Of a stretch of 64,000 bases of DNA, positions 1 to 8,828 are shown piece by piece (positions within the stretch are counted from its first letter, which is position 1; the number at the start of each line of letters is the position of its first letter). Origin of the DNA: Deltaproteobacteria bacterium. Its GTDB lineage: Bacteria; Bdellovibrionota_C; UBA2361; JAGFJO01. The notes under the pieces are model-generated. The model saw only the letters and a program-made list of their open reading frames with translations, ran no database searches and was not told the origin of the DNA. Both the position numbers and the translations under genes were made by a program. The DNA is taken from assembly GCA_024102635.1 (NCBI GenBank), contig JAGFJO010000084.1, forward strand, positions 1-64,000, written 5' to 3'.

Positions 1-1748
1 AGCTACAGGCCAATACAATGCATCTCCTTGAAGCGCTTGCAAGTTACCAGATGATTAGAGCTTCCGCCGCCGGACCGGAAGATCTTGAACTTCAGCGCGA
101 ATACCAAGAAGCGGTCGAAATTCAAAAGAGCCTTATGGCTGCCACCGAATTTTATCTTTCACAAAAGAGCACCGTAAGCCCCGAGATAATCGAAGTTGCT
201 AAGCACGCGCGTCAACTCGCCGGACTGTCGGATGAACTTTTGCGAATGGAGGACATAACGAGCCGATTCGCGGCAGCAAAGAGGGCGGAGATAGAAGGTA
301 TTGAAAAGCGTTTTCTTGAGCTCTCTTCAAGGGCGATCGAGAGCGAGATGATAGCAATACGAAGCAGTATCGATAGCGCCCTAATTGATTCCGGCAATGC
401 GACTAACCTTATTCGCATTGCTGCTCTTACGATGATAATTCTGGCGATAATTAACGCCATAATTCTTTCTTACATGCTGACCAGACCAATTGCGAAGCTA
501 AATTTCGCGGTCAATCGGCTAATGAAAGGTGATTTTGAATGTAAAGTTCCCGTCTCCGGCCATGACGAAGTTGCGCGATTATCACGCGCGTTCAATCAGA
601 TGGCCGAAAATTTGGCGCGGACAACGGTGTCGGCCGACTATCACGAAAGCATTATTGACTCTATTCAGGAGCCTCTTTTAGTCCTGAATGCGGAGCTTGA
701 TATCATAAGCTCCAATCGCGCCTTTGAAGCTGTTACGAAGCGGTCATTAAAGGAAGCAGAGACTTATAATGCGGATGCAGTTCTATCCTGCGAAGAGTTC
801 GACCGTCACCGGCTTAATCCTAATCTTCTGTTAGGCCGAACGGTAGAAGGATTTCTGCGCGGCGGGGAAAACGAGAACATCCCTGTATCGATGACTCTCT
901 CTTCGCTTCGAGGCTCCGAAAACAGAAGTGCCAGATATGTACTTTTGTTTCAAGACCTACGCGATCGCAAACGGATCGAAAATAATATTTCACTTTACAG
1001 GGAACGTATAAGAAGAGCGGAGACTCTCGCATCATTAGGCACTTTAGGCGCCATAGTTGCCCACAAGCTCAATCAACCGCTCACTTCGATACGCCTCTTT
1101 CTGCAGCAATCCGTGAAGATGATTAACGGACTTACCGTACCAAAAGAGCTGAACGAAAATCTGAGTGATTCATTGCAGGAGATCGAGAAAGCGAGCCGGG
1201 CAGTGCAAGAGGTTCTTCAGATGACAAAGTACCGATCCGAGGAGCCGGCCAGCCTGGTATCGCTGCAACAATCCGCCTCGAACACGCTTCAAGCGTTAAA
1301 AAATTCGGCTGATAAGGCGGGTCTGATCATTAAAATATCTGGGCTTGAATCGCTTCCGCAGATAAAGGCACGGCCATTTGAAATTGAAGAGCTCTTCTAT
1401 ATTTTGATGAACAATTCGATACAAGCACTTAAGCCGGGTGGCAGCGGTTTTCTTACGATATCCGGCGAAGAGAGCGATAAGAATCTAACGCTCCGATTCG
1501 AGGATGACTGTGGAGGTATTCCTCCGGAGCTCGAAAGACGTCTTTTTACTGACTACATCACCACCAAAGCGCCTGGTGAGGGCAGCGGTTTAGGCCTTCA
1601 TATATTAAAGCAGATCGTCACGGATCACGGCGGAAAGGTTTCGGTCCTCAGCCGCTTTGGCGAAGGCACTTCATTCGTAATTGAACTGCCGAAAGCACCG
1701 GTTCTTATTGATTCAGAAGAGGAAGGCCGCGATCCGGCCGTGGTTTAA
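1..1748 (+). CDS. Sensor histidine kinase, 5' end cut by window edge
   Basis: Membrane sensor kinase of a two-component pair. The frame is open to base 1, and the first visible Met (18) lies inside the sensor region, so the first membrane segment is outside the window. Counting from that Met: helical sensor part 1-130, one membrane segment about 131-154, HAMP linker 155-207, PAS-like domain about 208-318, HisKA about 335-400 and HATPase to 565. The H-box (residues 349-354) reads HKLNQP, of the DctB/FixL type, but the acidic residue normally after the His is Lys350. The ATPase has an N-box (MNNS), a DDCGGI box and a GSGLGL box, so ATP binding looks intact. The stop is 8 bases before the regulator gene. 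Class is certain; the ligand is unknown. Confidence 0.93.
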   Translation, partial: LQANTMHLLEALASYQMIRASAAGPEDLELQREYQEAVEIQKSLMAATEFYLSQKSTVSPEIIEVAKHARQLAGLSDELLRMEDITSRFAAAKRAEIEGIEKRFLELSSRAIESEMIAIRSSIDSALIDSGNATNLIRIAALTMIILAIINAIILSYMLTRPIAKLNFAVNRLMKGDFECKVPVSGHDEVARLSRAFNQMAENLARTTVSADYHESIIDSIQEPLLVLNAELDIISSNRAFEAVTKRSLKEAETYNADAVLSCEEFDRHRLNPNLLLGRTVEGFLRGGENENIPVSMTLSSLRGSENRSARYVLLFQDLRDRKRIENNISLYRERIRRAETLASLGTLGAIVAHKLNQPLTSIRLFLQQSVKMINGLTVPKELNENLSDSLQEIEKASRAVQEVLQMTKYRSEEPASLVSLQQSASNTLQALKNSADKAGLIIKISGLESLPQIKARPFEIEELFYILMNNSIQALKPGGSGFLTISGEESDKNLTLRFEDDCGGIPPELERRLFTDYITTKAPGEGSGLGLHILKQIVTDHGGKVSVLSRFGEGTSFVIELPKAPVLIDSEEEGRDPAVV

Positions 1749-1756
1749 ACGGTCAG

Positions 1757-2401
1757 ATGAGCATACCGATGAAAATTAAAAACGAAGAAAACGCGAAAAG
1801 AACCTCACCTCCTACGGTATTTATCGTCGACGACGAGCCTTTAGTCTTGAAGGCGGTATCCCGCAGCATAGCAGGCTTGGCGTGCATTACTCAAACGTTC
1901 AGCAGTGCCGTGGCATGCTTAGAGGCGGTAAAACAGTACGGATGCGACCTTATAATATCGGACATCAATATGCCGGAAATGAGCGGGCTACAGCTGCTCG
2001 AAGCCGTGAAAAGCTCGCGCCCTGAGACCGCTATAGTGCTGGTTACAGGATACGGCGATATCCCGATGGCGGTGGAGGCGGTGCAGCTCGGCGCAGCCGA
2101 CTTCCTTGAGAAGCCGCTCAACGAGGAAACCTTTCTTCCTAAGATTCAATCACTGCTAAATCAGTTGAGCAGCCGAAAGAAACTCCCCCTGACCGAGAGC
2201 GAAACCGAAATCCTTCGGTTAATAGCCTCTGGAAAGAGCAATAAAGAGATCGCGTTCATTCTTAAGCGCTCAATCCGCACAGTAGAAAACCACCGCCACC
2301 GAATGATGGAGAAACTAGGAGCAGGAAGCCAGGCCGAACTCACCAAAATCGCGATCGCGCACGGCCTAACCACTATTGAGCTCGACAAGAGCGGACGATA
2401 G
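1757..2401 (+). CDS. FixJ/NarL-type response regulator
   Basis: Cytoplasmic regulator of 214 aa, the likely partner of the kinase just upstream (8-base gap). Receiver domain about 20-135: acidic pocket VDDEP (24-28), phospho-acceptor Asp69 in SDINMPEMSG, and conserved Lys119 in EKP. A LuxR-type helix-turn-helix follows at about 143-205, with GKSNKEIA and the RTVENHR recognition helix. The layout matches FixJ/TodT-like regulators paired with DctB/FixL-type kinases. Regulated genes cannot be read from the sequence; the solute-binding protein gene at 2694 is the nearest candidate. Confidence 0.93.
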   Translation: MSIPMKIKNEENAKRTSPPTVFIVDDEPLVLKAVSRSIAGLACITQTFSSAVACLEAVKQYGCDLIISDINMPEMSGLQLLEAVKSSRPETAIVLVTGYGDIPMAVEAVQLGAADFLEKPLNEETFLPKIQSLLNQLSSRKKLPLTESETEILRLIASGKSNKEIAFILKRSIRTVENHRHRMMEKLGAGSQAELTKIAIAHGLTTIELDKSGR

Positions 2402-2429
2402 AGGCAGTTCTTCTGCTGCCCGGGCATCC

Positions 2430-2684
2430 ATGATATCTTGGGAAATGCCGAATGGCCTCAAGGAAGTTATTAATCCACCTAATCCCTATGAACGATATTC
2501 TATAGAGTGGCTAGACGTTAATCCTGCCGCAAACTGGGAATCAACGAGACGGCAAACGCTCCAGATTGAAAAAGTCGCCCTTCCGCCGCCCGGAAAATCA
2601 GCTGCGGCTTCTGTAGGGGCGGTGAGCATTTGCGCACGGTTGCCAAGCTCATTCGTGGTTGATGTAATGAGCGTGTGCAAATAA
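2430..2684 (+). pseudogene. Possible remnant of a radical SAM (PA0069/Rv2578c-like) gene
   Basis: A short open stretch between the regulator and the solute-binding protein. Bases 2472-2543 encode NPPNPYERYSIEWLD followed by VNPAA. From memory, this resembles the N-terminal signature NPPNP-x4-VEWL-x3-PPA of PA0069/Rv2578c-type radical SAM proteins. The similarity then stops: no CxxxCxxC cluster motif follows in any frame before the next gene. It may be a decayed gene, or a chance ORF of 80-100 codons. There is no convincing ribosome-binding site. Confidence 0.3.
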
Positions 2685-2693
2685 GTTTAATAT

Positions 2694-3785
2694 ATGATTA
2701 GCGGGAGAGCGGTGCGCCCTTTATTGCGTTTTTCTAAGCCGCTGCTTTCCTTTTTCATTCTAACAATATTCCTTTTCGCTTCGACGGCAGACGCTGAAGA
2801 AGACAGGCTTAAAATAGGATTCATCGGGTCATTCAGCGGCCCAGGCAGCGCTTGGGGCGCTGCTTGCAGGAACGGTTTTGAACTGGGTCTGGAAGAGATT
2901 AGCCGGCCCTTTACAGTAATATACGAGGACGACCAGCTAGTTTTATCTAAAACAGTCTCCGCGTTTAATAAACTGGTTGAGCGAGACGGCGTGAATCTTA
3001 TAGTAGTGCTTTCCTCCGGACCCTCAATGGCGATCGCCCCGCTTGCAGAAAAGCGTAAAGTGCCGCTGCTGGCATGGGCCAGTAATGAGAAGGTTTCTCT
3101 CGGGCGGCGTTACGTATTAAGAACTTGGCCTTCCGCGGAGCGCGAGGCAGCCGTAATGGCGGCCGAAGCAGCCCAGCGCGGTTACGATAAGCTTGGATTT
3201 ATTATCTCTATTAATGACTTCACGCAGGCAATCGCGCGAGGATTTCGCTCACAATACAAGCTGGCTCCTCTTCTGATAGATGAGGAGTATCCCCCTGAAA
3301 CACAAGACTTCCGCCCCTTTCTTCTGAAGGCCTCAGCCAAAGGCGTCAAACAACTTGGAACATGCCTCTCCTTTGGTCAGTCCGGAATGATCGCCAAGCA
3401 GGCAAAGGAGCTCTCTTTGAATTTGGAACTGTTCGGATGTGAATCATTTGAGGACAGCGAGGAACATCGTATCGCGGCCGGCGCCCTAAACGGCGCTTGG
3501 TATGTTTCAGCTCAATCAAATCACAGCTTTGCTCAGAAGTACCAGACAAGATTCGGAACTTCTAATCTGCTAACGGCGGCTGGAAGCCATTACGATTTGG
3601 CTCACCTGCTTTTGAGAAAGAACCTTACCGGCAAAATGAGCGCAGAGCAGATAATGCAAGCTCTTCTTTCACCTTTAAAAGTAAGCGGGGCGCTCGGAGA
3701 GTTTCAAGTTGTTTCTGTCAATGGAGACAACTATATTGACTTTTCTATGGGAGTATCGATTATCAACAAGAAGGATTCTGATTAA
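2694..3785 (+). CDS. Periplasmic type-1 solute-binding protein (Leu/Ile/Val-binding family)
   Basis: 363 aa. A long signal peptide (membrane stretch about 16-30) probably ends at ADA-EE near residue 35. The mature protein begins LKIGFIGSFSGPGSAWG, the usual opening of branched-chain amino-acid binding proteins (Peripla_BP_6), and keeps the two-lobe fold throughout. No permease or ATPase genes lie beside it, so it does not belong to a complete ABC operon here. Its position after a kinase/regulator pair suggests it may present a ligand to the kinase or be controlled by it; that is inference. The ligand is unknown. Confidence 0.85.
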   Translation: MISGRAVRPLLRFSKPLLSFFILTIFLFASTADAEEDRLKIGFIGSFSGPGSAWGAACRNGFELGLEEISRPFTVIYEDDQLVLSKTVSAFNKLVERDGVNLIVVLSSGPSMAIAPLAEKRKVPLLAWASNEKVSLGRRYVLRTWPSAEREAAVMAAEAAQRGYDKLGFIISINDFTQAIARGFRSQYKLAPLLIDEEYPPETQDFRPFLLKASAKGVKQLGTCLSFGQSGMIAKQAKELSLNLELFGCESFEDSEEHRIAAGALNGAWYVSAQSNHSFAQKYQTRFGTSNLLTAAGSHYDLAHLLLRKNLTGKMSAEQIMQALLSPLKVSGALGEFQVVSVNGDNYIDFSMGVSIINKKDSD

Positions 3786-3808
3786 ACTGACTTTATTAGG
3801 AGAGCTAA

Positions 3809-3931
3809 ATGGGAAAGGGTGATAAACGTTCAAAGAAAGGGAAGTTGTTTCGCGGCAGCTATGGTAATTCTAGGCCAAAAGGCAAAGTCATCCAGAAAAA
3901 AAGGGCTGCCGCAAAAAGGGCAAAGAAGTAA
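3809..3931 (+). CDS. Small ribosomal subunit protein bTHX (40 aa)
   Basis: Very basic 40-residue protein beginning MGKGDKRSKKGKLFRGSYGN and continuing SRPKGK. This is the hallmark of the THX peptide that sits in the head of the 30S subunit (known from Thermus and many other bacteria). A clear ribosome-binding site, AGGAGAG, lies at 3798-3804, about 5 bases before the ATG. The Lys/Arg-rich C-terminal tail (KKRAAAKRAKK) is longer than in the Thermus protein. It lies 23 bases after the solute-binding protein gene, possibly on the same transcript. Confidence 0.9.
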   Translation: MGKGDKRSKKGKLFRGSYGNSRPKGKVIQKKRAAAKRAKK

Positions 3932-3962
3932 TTAGGCTTAGCTGGAGCTAGACTTTCCTCGG

Positions 3963-5030
3963 TCAGTTAATCTTCACATAGTAATTAACGGCCGTGTTTT
4001 TCGGGCGAGTCTCGGAGCCAAAGCGCGCCGAGCCGTACTGAGAAATAGAACTGGGATGCCGGACACGCCCATCCACGAGCTGGCCCGTTCCGAAGGTTCC
4101 GTAGAAAGTTCCGGGGCTGTAGGACCCGTTATTCGCAGGCATCTCATGGGTATGGCCGTGGCCTTGAAACTGATCTGATTGATAATCGCCAAGGGCACGG
4201 AGATCTCCATCGGGATCCTCATTGCCATCTTGGCGCCCTAGGTTCATGCCTCTTAAAAATGTTCCGCGCATATCAGGTACTTTTGACATGCCGGAGATCT
4301 GTTCGAAGAGGGATCCGCTAACATCCCGGCCATCTGCAAGAACCCAGCGTGAAGTAGATGCGCTAAAAGAATCAGTGTCGCTGACAGCGACAGCGAACTG
4401 CTCCGGAGTTAAGAGCGATGCCTGAACGGTGCCGACTACAAATCCATCACCTGCTATACCTTGCGTCCCCGGCTCTCCGGCAGGCCCCTGTTCACCTTGA
4501 GGTCCTTGCTCACCGGCCGGTCCCTGTGGACCTATAGCTCCTGCAGGACCCTCAGGCCCCATTGGACCGGGTTCTCCTGCTGGACCTTGCTCACCGGCCG
4601 GCCCCTGCTCGCCCTGCGGACCTTGCTCGCCCTGTGGCCCTGCCGGCCCATGGATTCCGGTGCCCGCCAGGGTAAAATATCCGACCGCTGTAAAAAATGG
4701 AGAGAACTTAGTCTGAACTTCGATGCGATAAGTTCCCGGTTCAAGCTGTGGGAACTCTGCAATTATCTCCTCTGAAGAATAAGAGATTACCTTCAACTCT
4801 TCGTCATTAAGAACTACTCTCGGAGCTTCCTTTTTGCGCCAGCTGCCGGTATCAAACGAGTCGCCACTGATAGTGATGGCAGACCCGCTGCCGTCTACTA
4901 CTACCTTGAATATTACCGGCTGCTTGTTGCGTACAAACCACCTGCCGTGATCGGCAACGGCAAACATAGGAATAATAAGGACCAGTAAAACCGCCCCGCA
5001 CAGGCGTTTAATTGAGCTCAGCATATTCAT
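3963..5030 (-). CDS. Secreted collagen-like protein with a phage tail-collar-type C-terminus
   Basis: 355 aa. Signal peptide about 1-26 (cleavage near VA-DH). A beta-rich IPT/TIG-like region spans about 36-122 and ends [10 protein letters not shown]. About 24 uninterrupted Gly-X-Y triplets follow (125-196), mostly GPQ, GEQ, GPA and GEP. The C-terminal domain (about 200-355) has the tail-collar pattern: [35 protein letters not shown] and a terminal NYYVKIN. Collagen-like triplets imply a trimer. No phage genes are nearby, so this is probably a cell-surface or exported fibre. Two in-frame ATGs exist; the second (5022-5024) is better spaced from the GGGGG ribosome-binding site than the first. 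Confidence 0.85.
   Translation of the reverse strand: MNMLSSIKRLCGAVLLVLIIPMFAVADHGRWFVRNKQPVIFKVVVDGSGSAITISGDSFDTGSWRKKEAPRVVLNDEELKVISYSSEEIIAEFPQLEPGTYRIEVQTKFSPFFTAVGYFTLAGTGIHGPAGPQGEQGPQGEQGPAGEQGPAGEPGPMGPEGPAGAIGPQGPAGEQGPQGEQGPAGEPGTQGIAGDGFVVGTVQASLLTPEQFAVAVSDTDSFSASTSRWVLADGRDVSGSLFEQISGMSKVPDMRGTFLRGMNLGRQDGNEDPDGDLRALGDYQSDQFQGHGHTHEMPANNGSYSPGTFYGTFGTGQLVDGRVRHPSSISQYGSARFGSETRPKNTAVNYYVKIN
4443..4658 (-). repeat. Gly-X-Y coding repeat (about 24 triplets)
   Basis: Short 9- and 18-base near-repeats encode collagen triplets in the secreted protein. Every third residue is Gly, with Pro frequent at X, Gln, Glu and Ala at Y, and no interruption. Such tracts often change length between strains by slippage or recombination. 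Confidence 0.9.
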
Positions 5031-5365
5031 TCCCCCGTTATAGAGGCTTTCGACACGCTCTCTCTCCGCTAAGCTCGTCTATCGTTCTTGAAGGTATCGT
5101 CTCTTTTCGCAGACTACCTGCGAGATCTGAGCATTCTAGATAGGGTATTCGCGGATCGAATCTGTCTGAATTGGTAATTTGTGGCATGTATGGGAGGAAT
5201 AGTTTCCGCCCGTGCAAGACTTATTTTCGAAATATGCTAGGTCTTGGCCGCAGTGGCGAACGGAAATAGCCCTTCGACTCAGTCGCTGACGCTCCTTCGC
5301 TTAGGGCATTCGCCTCGCCGCCCAACGGGCCTGCCATGAGCGAGCCGCCTTGGCGGCGAGTCGAA
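5031..5365. other. Intergenic stretch upstream of the collagen-like gene
   Basis: No gene seen. It should hold the minus-strand promoter of the collagen-like gene. It also holds the palindromic repeat at 5269-5307 and GC-rich sequence up to the tRNA 3' end. Confidence 0.6.
5269..5307. repeat. Dispersed palindromic repeat (GCCCTTCGACTC...TTAGGGC)
   Basis: A 39-base element opens with GCCCTTCGACTC and closes with CGCTTAGGGC, so its ends pair. It shares the CCCTTCGACTC...CGCT.AGGG pattern with the tandem repeat at 17225-17280. It looks like a REP-type intergenic element. Confidence 0.55.
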
Positions 5366-5438
5366 TGGACCCAGGCGGAATCGAACCGCCGGCCTCAACA
5401 ATGCGAATGTTGCGCTCTCCCAGCTGAGCTATGGGCCC
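5366..5438 (-). tRNA. tRNA-Ala (anticodon CGC)
   Basis: The reverse strand folds into a complete 73-base cloverleaf. The acceptor GGGCCCA pairs with TGGGTCC and is followed by discriminator A. The D-arm is GCTC..GAGC. The anticodon stem CAACA/TGTTG carries the loop TTCGCAT, giving anticodon CGC for GCG codons. The T-arm is GGCGG-TTCGAAT-CCGCC. The acceptor has a G3-T70 wobble pair, the alanine identity element. CCA is not encoded. A possible -10 box (TATAAT on the reverse strand, 5458-5463) lies about 20 bases before the 5' end. Confidence 0.96.
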
Positions 5439-5457
5439 ACGTCCAAAAACTATTCGT

Positions 5458-5463
5458 ATTATA
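5458..5463 (-). promoter_or_regulatory. -10 box of the tRNA-Ala promoter
   Basis: The reverse strand reads TATAAT, placing a start point near 5451, about 13 bases before the tRNA. The -35 region (TGTAAA with a 17-base spacer) is weak. Confidence 0.45.
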
Positions 5464-5548
5464 GTCCTACTTTGCAGAACTTTACATATACCGAATGGCA
5501 CAATAGACAATTTTTATAATAGCCTAGTATCAAAATATCACTTTTTTG

Positions 5549-7537
5549 ATGATGACTCGCTCGCTTAGTGCATTCTTCCTCTGCATCGGTATCGCGCTTT
5601 TCGCCGCACTTTTGCGCCTTTACACACTCGGGCTGCAAATGCCCTATTTTTACCAAGAAGACGAGGGTCACCACTTCAACCGCACCGTAAATATGGTGAA
5701 GCGCGGCGAGATGAATCCCCACTACTTCAATAAGCCGTCTTTACACTTCTATATCCGCATGCCCGCTGTTTTGGCCGGCTATGCCTGGGAGAAAAGCCGC
5801 GGAAGAGCGCAATCGCTTGATGATATTCGCACCTACAACCGCTATGGCCTTGCGGGATACGCCTATACAGCTTCACATCCTAATGTTGTCAAGGCCGTTC
5901 GCGCTGTTAGCGTGCTGCTGGGAGTGGCGCTGGTCGTACTGACGTTTCTTACCGCCAAAACTGTAACCGGATCCATCTGGGCGGCAGCGGGAAGTTCCCT
6001 GCTAACAGCTGTGTCGCCGGACCTCATAAAGCACTCCGGCATAATCGGAGTGGACATTTTAATGGCTGCGATGTGCTGGGCAGCGGTTTATATCGGCCTC
6101 GTATATCTGAAATCGGGTAAGCCGCTCCATCTTATCCTCTGCGCTGTCTTCGCAGGACTTGCGATATCTTCGAAATATAATGCGCTGCCTATAATCGCGG
6201 TGCCGGGATTGGCCGTACTTTTGTCCGGGGCAATTAAGCGGCGCGAGATGGCTATCGCGGCTGCGGTCCCCCTGATAGCATTCTTTGCGGCCTCCCCTTT
6301 TATACTTATTGAGCTCGATCGCTTTGTTAAAGATATAGGCTACGAGGTGTGGCATTATTCGGTGGCCGGCCATGAGGGGCATACGGCTTCGCCGGGAATC
6401 GAGCAGGCCATCTTCTACTTGCTGTGGCTTTCAGAGAGCGCGATCGGACCGGCAGGGTTGGCTGCTTCAGCCGCCGGGCTTGCGCTTATGTTGGCAAGGC
6501 CAAGCAAGGCAACGCTGCTTTTTCTCTCCTTTCCCTTGCTCTTGTTCCTTGAAATGATACTTCAAAAAGCGAACTTTACCCGCAATATGATTGCTTTTAT
6601 ACCGTTTATAGCCATCTCGGCTTCGGCAGCGCTGGCTGCAATAAGAAGGCGCTTGCCCTCGGAACTCTTAGCGGCGGCAGCATCGCTGACTTTCGTTATA
6701 ATCATAATCGCCGAGCCGCTGTCACTATCTCTTAACGAGAGAGCTACTCTCCTGGCTGAAAGAGACTCAAGAGATGCCGCCTCGGAGTGGCTCAACAGCA
6801 ACCTTGAGGGAAAATCAACGGCAATAAGCGGACAGATTATGATGCCGCCGCATCTCCTTTATCGCTCCGATGTTCGCAGCTTCGATCAAGATAAGTTTTC
6901 GTCTCCAGATCTTTTCTTGGATGGGTACGACAGAATCGTTACAGGGCACTGGGGAGCATGGAGCGAGCCGCCCTCGTATCTTATGAAGGCGGCTGAGTTC
7001 GACGGGGTGAATGAAAAGGAGAGGATTGTAAAAAATCCGGCAATTGTAATTTACGATCTTCGCCGCTCTGACGCACTATTAGCTGCCGTAGATGATAGAG
7101 CGCAATTATGTACAGAATGCAGTTTGCCGATGCGCGAGGTTGCAAGCGGGAAGCTCAGCTGCTCAGGAGAGCCGGCCGAAGCCGAGCAGTTTTGCTGGAT
7201 AGGCAAAAGAGTAGTTAGAATTAACCTTCCCTCATCGTTTCTTGAGAAGATCGAGAGCGGTCCTTCTCGCATTGACCTAGAGATCATGACCCCGTGGCCC
7301 GGACAAACCGTGCGCCTTTGGCATGACTCATCTCCGCAGGAAGAGATTCTGACAGAATCCACCCCGGGCAGATGGGAAAACGTCTCCGTCCTCATTGACA
7401 AAACGAAGCTCAGCTCTCCCTCCTCAATATCCCTTTATGTTGAAAAGCTCCAATCACCGTTCAAAGCCGGCCTCAGCCAGGATAAACGTCTTTTAGGGGC
7501 CGCCGTGAAAACCCTTACAATATCTAGCGAAAGGTGA
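5549..7537 (+). CDS. Polytopic glycosyltransferase, GT39/ArnT-like (GT-C fold)
   Basis: About 662 aa. An N-terminal membrane segment (about 5-22) is followed by an acidic loop, YQEDEGHHFN, then NPHYFNKPSLHFYI. This is typical of dolichyl/undecaprenyl-phosphate sugar transferases of the GT-C type, in which loop-1 acidic residues are catalytic. Eight to ten further membrane helices run to about residue 390. A soluble C-terminal part of about 270 aa lies outside the core. The protein probably moves a lipid-linked sugar on the periplasmic face; donor and acceptor are unknown. The start could be TTG 5546, ATG 5549 or ATG 5552; none has a good ribosome-binding site. A second enzyme of this type is at 52499. 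Confidence 0.8.
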   Translation: MMTRSLSAFFLCIGIALFAALLRLYTLGLQMPYFYQEDEGHHFNRTVNMVKRGEMNPHYFNKPSLHFYIRMPAVLAGYAWEKSRGRAQSLDDIRTYNRYGLAGYAYTASHPNVVKAVRAVSVLLGVALVVLTFLTAKTVTGSIWAAAGSSLLTAVSPDLIKHSGIIGVDILMAAMCWAAVYIGLVYLKSGKPLHLILCAVFAGLAISSKYNALPIIAVPGLAVLLSGAIKRREMAIAAAVPLIAFFAASPFILIELDRFVKDIGYEVWHYSVAGHEGHTASPGIEQAIFYLLWLSESAIGPAGLAASAAGLALMLARPSKATLLFLSFPLLLFLEMILQKANFTRNMIAFIPFIAISASAALAAIRRRLPSELLAAAASLTFVIIIIAEPLSLSLNERATLLAERDSRDAASEWLNSNLEGKSTAISGQIMMPPHLLYRSDVRSFDQDKFSSPDLFLDGYDRIVTGHWGAWSEPPSYLMKAAEFDGVNEKERIVKNPAIVIYDLRRSDALLAAVDDRAQLCTECSLPMREVASGKLSCSGEPAEAEQFCWIGKRVVRINLPSSFLEKIESGPSRIDLEIMTPWPGQTVRLWHDSSPQEEILTESTPGRWENVSVLIDKTKLSSPSSISLYVEKLQSPFKAGLSQDKRLLGAAVKTLTISSER

Positions 7538-7648
7538 GTTCTATGCGATAAGGCGCCGGGCTCCTAGACGCCTCCGTTATCGCTCCGTTTTACGGCAAAA
7601 CCGCTTTTATGTTAGCATGCTGCGGGGCAAACGGCGTGAAAAATCCTC

Positions 7649-7665
7649 TCTCCTAAATTAGGAGA
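7649..7665. promoter_or_regulatory. Perfect inverted repeat upstream of hldD
   Basis: TCTCCTAA-A-TTAGGAGA is an 8-base inverted repeat with a 1-base centre, 33 bases before the hldD start. The near-zero spacer favours a dimeric-protein operator over an RNA hairpin. No bound factor is known. Confidence 0.35.
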
Positions 7666-7697
7666 CAGGCTTATTTAGGTAGGGAGCACTGGCTAGA

Positions 7698-8666
7698 ATG
7701 TATATAGTTACCGGCGGCGCCGGGTTTATAGGCAGCGTCTTCGCGCGAAAGCTCAATATCGAAGGCATCGACGATATCCTTATTGTTGATGAACTCGGAT
7801 CAACCGAACGATGGAAGAATCTGAGAAATATCCGCTATCTGGACTTTCTTCACAAAGATGATTTCATAGACAAGGTTCGCAACGTCAAGCTATCCAATCC
7901 GAAAGCAATCATTCATATGGGCGCCTGCTCTTCCACGACTGAGAGAGACGCCGACTACATGATGCGGAATAACTATGAGTACACTAAGGCGCTCTGCGAT
8001 TATGCGATACGCACCGGCGTCCGTTTCATATACGCCAGCAGTGCGGCCACCTACGGCGACGGACAGCACGGCTACGATGATGACTTGGAGCGGCTTGAAA
8101 AGCTGGTCCCACTCAATGTGTACGGCTACTCAAAACATCTTTTCGATCTTTACGCGAAGCGGCATGGGTATTTTAACAACATTGTGGGGCTGAAGTTTTT
8201 CAATGTATACGGCCCAAACGAGTACCACAAAGAAGATATGCGCAGCATCGCCTTGAAGTCTTTTCAGCAAATAAGTTCTATGGGGCAGGTGAAGCTATTC
8301 AAGTCTCACAGAGCCGGATACACGGATGGAGAGCAGAAGCGCGACTTCGTCTATGTCAAGTATTGTTGCGATGTGATGTGGTGGCTGCTTAACAATCCGT
8401 CGGTGAACGGCCTGTTCAATCTGGGCAGTGGCTCCGCACGCAGCTGGAATGATCTTGTCAGGGCCGTTTTTACCGCCATGAAACGTCCCGAAGCAATTCA
8501 ATATATCGACATGCCGCATGAGCTTCGTCCGCAGTATCAATATTTCACAGAGGCAAGAATGGAGAGGCTAAAGGCGGCGGGCTGCCCCATTATCTCCCCC
8601 AGTCTGGAAGAGGGGGTTAAAGACTATGTGTGCAACTACCTCACCGGCGGGCCTAATTACGCATAA
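7698..8666 (+). CDS. hldD: ADP-L-glycero-D-manno-heptose 6-epimerase
   Basis: 322 aa, the normal family length. HldD converts ADP-D-glycero- to ADP-L-glycero-D-manno-heptose for the LPS inner core. The N-terminus is a Rossmann fold with TGGAGFIGS (5-13), and the short-chain epimerase pair is Tyr142 and Lys146 in YGYSK. HldD-specific stretches include ERWKNLR, MGACSSTTERD and KFFNVYGPNEYHK. It stands alone, without the other heptose genes (hldE, gmhA, gmhB). Its presence is strong evidence for an outer membrane with heptose-containing LPS. Confidence 0.95.
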   Translation: MYIVTGGAGFIGSVFARKLNIEGIDDILIVDELGSTERWKNLRNIRYLDFLHKDDFIDKVRNVKLSNPKAIIHMGACSSTTERDADYMMRNNYEYTKALCDYAIRTGVRFIYASSAATYGDGQHGYDDDLERLEKLVPLNVYGYSKHLFDLYAKRHGYFNNIVGLKFFNVYGPNEYHKEDMRSIALKSFQQISSMGQVKLFKSHRAGYTDGEQKRDFVYVKYCCDVMWWLLNNPSVNGLFNLGSGSARSWNDLVRAVFTAMKRPEAIQYIDMPHELRPQYQYFTEARMERLKAAGCPIISPSLEEGVKDYVCNYLTGGPNYA

Positions 8667-8723
8667 CCGCCAAAATACTCGACAAATTGGCAGTAGTTGG
8701 TGGTGCATTTGCATGTGGCTCTC

Positions 8724-8752
8724 TTGATTTAATAGGCCCTTTCTTATACTAT
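8724..8752 (+). promoter_or_regulatory. Sigma-70-type promoter before rpmH
   Basis: TTGATT (8724-8729) and TACTAT (8747-8752) are 17 bases apart. TATACT at 8745-8750 is an overlapping alternative -10 with a 15-base spacer. The start point would be near 8758, about 70 bases before rpmH. Confidence 0.5.
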
Positions 8753-8828
8753 CCATGTTCGCTGTACGCGGCCGGGCCTTGTTTTTAGAATCGAAGCTCG
8801 AAATAGCCGCCCATACTCAAGTTGAACC

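Noticed and set aside
4443..4658. CRISPR-like array in the collagen gene
   Set aside because: The short repeats are Gly-X-Y codons in frame, with no spacers of uniform length.
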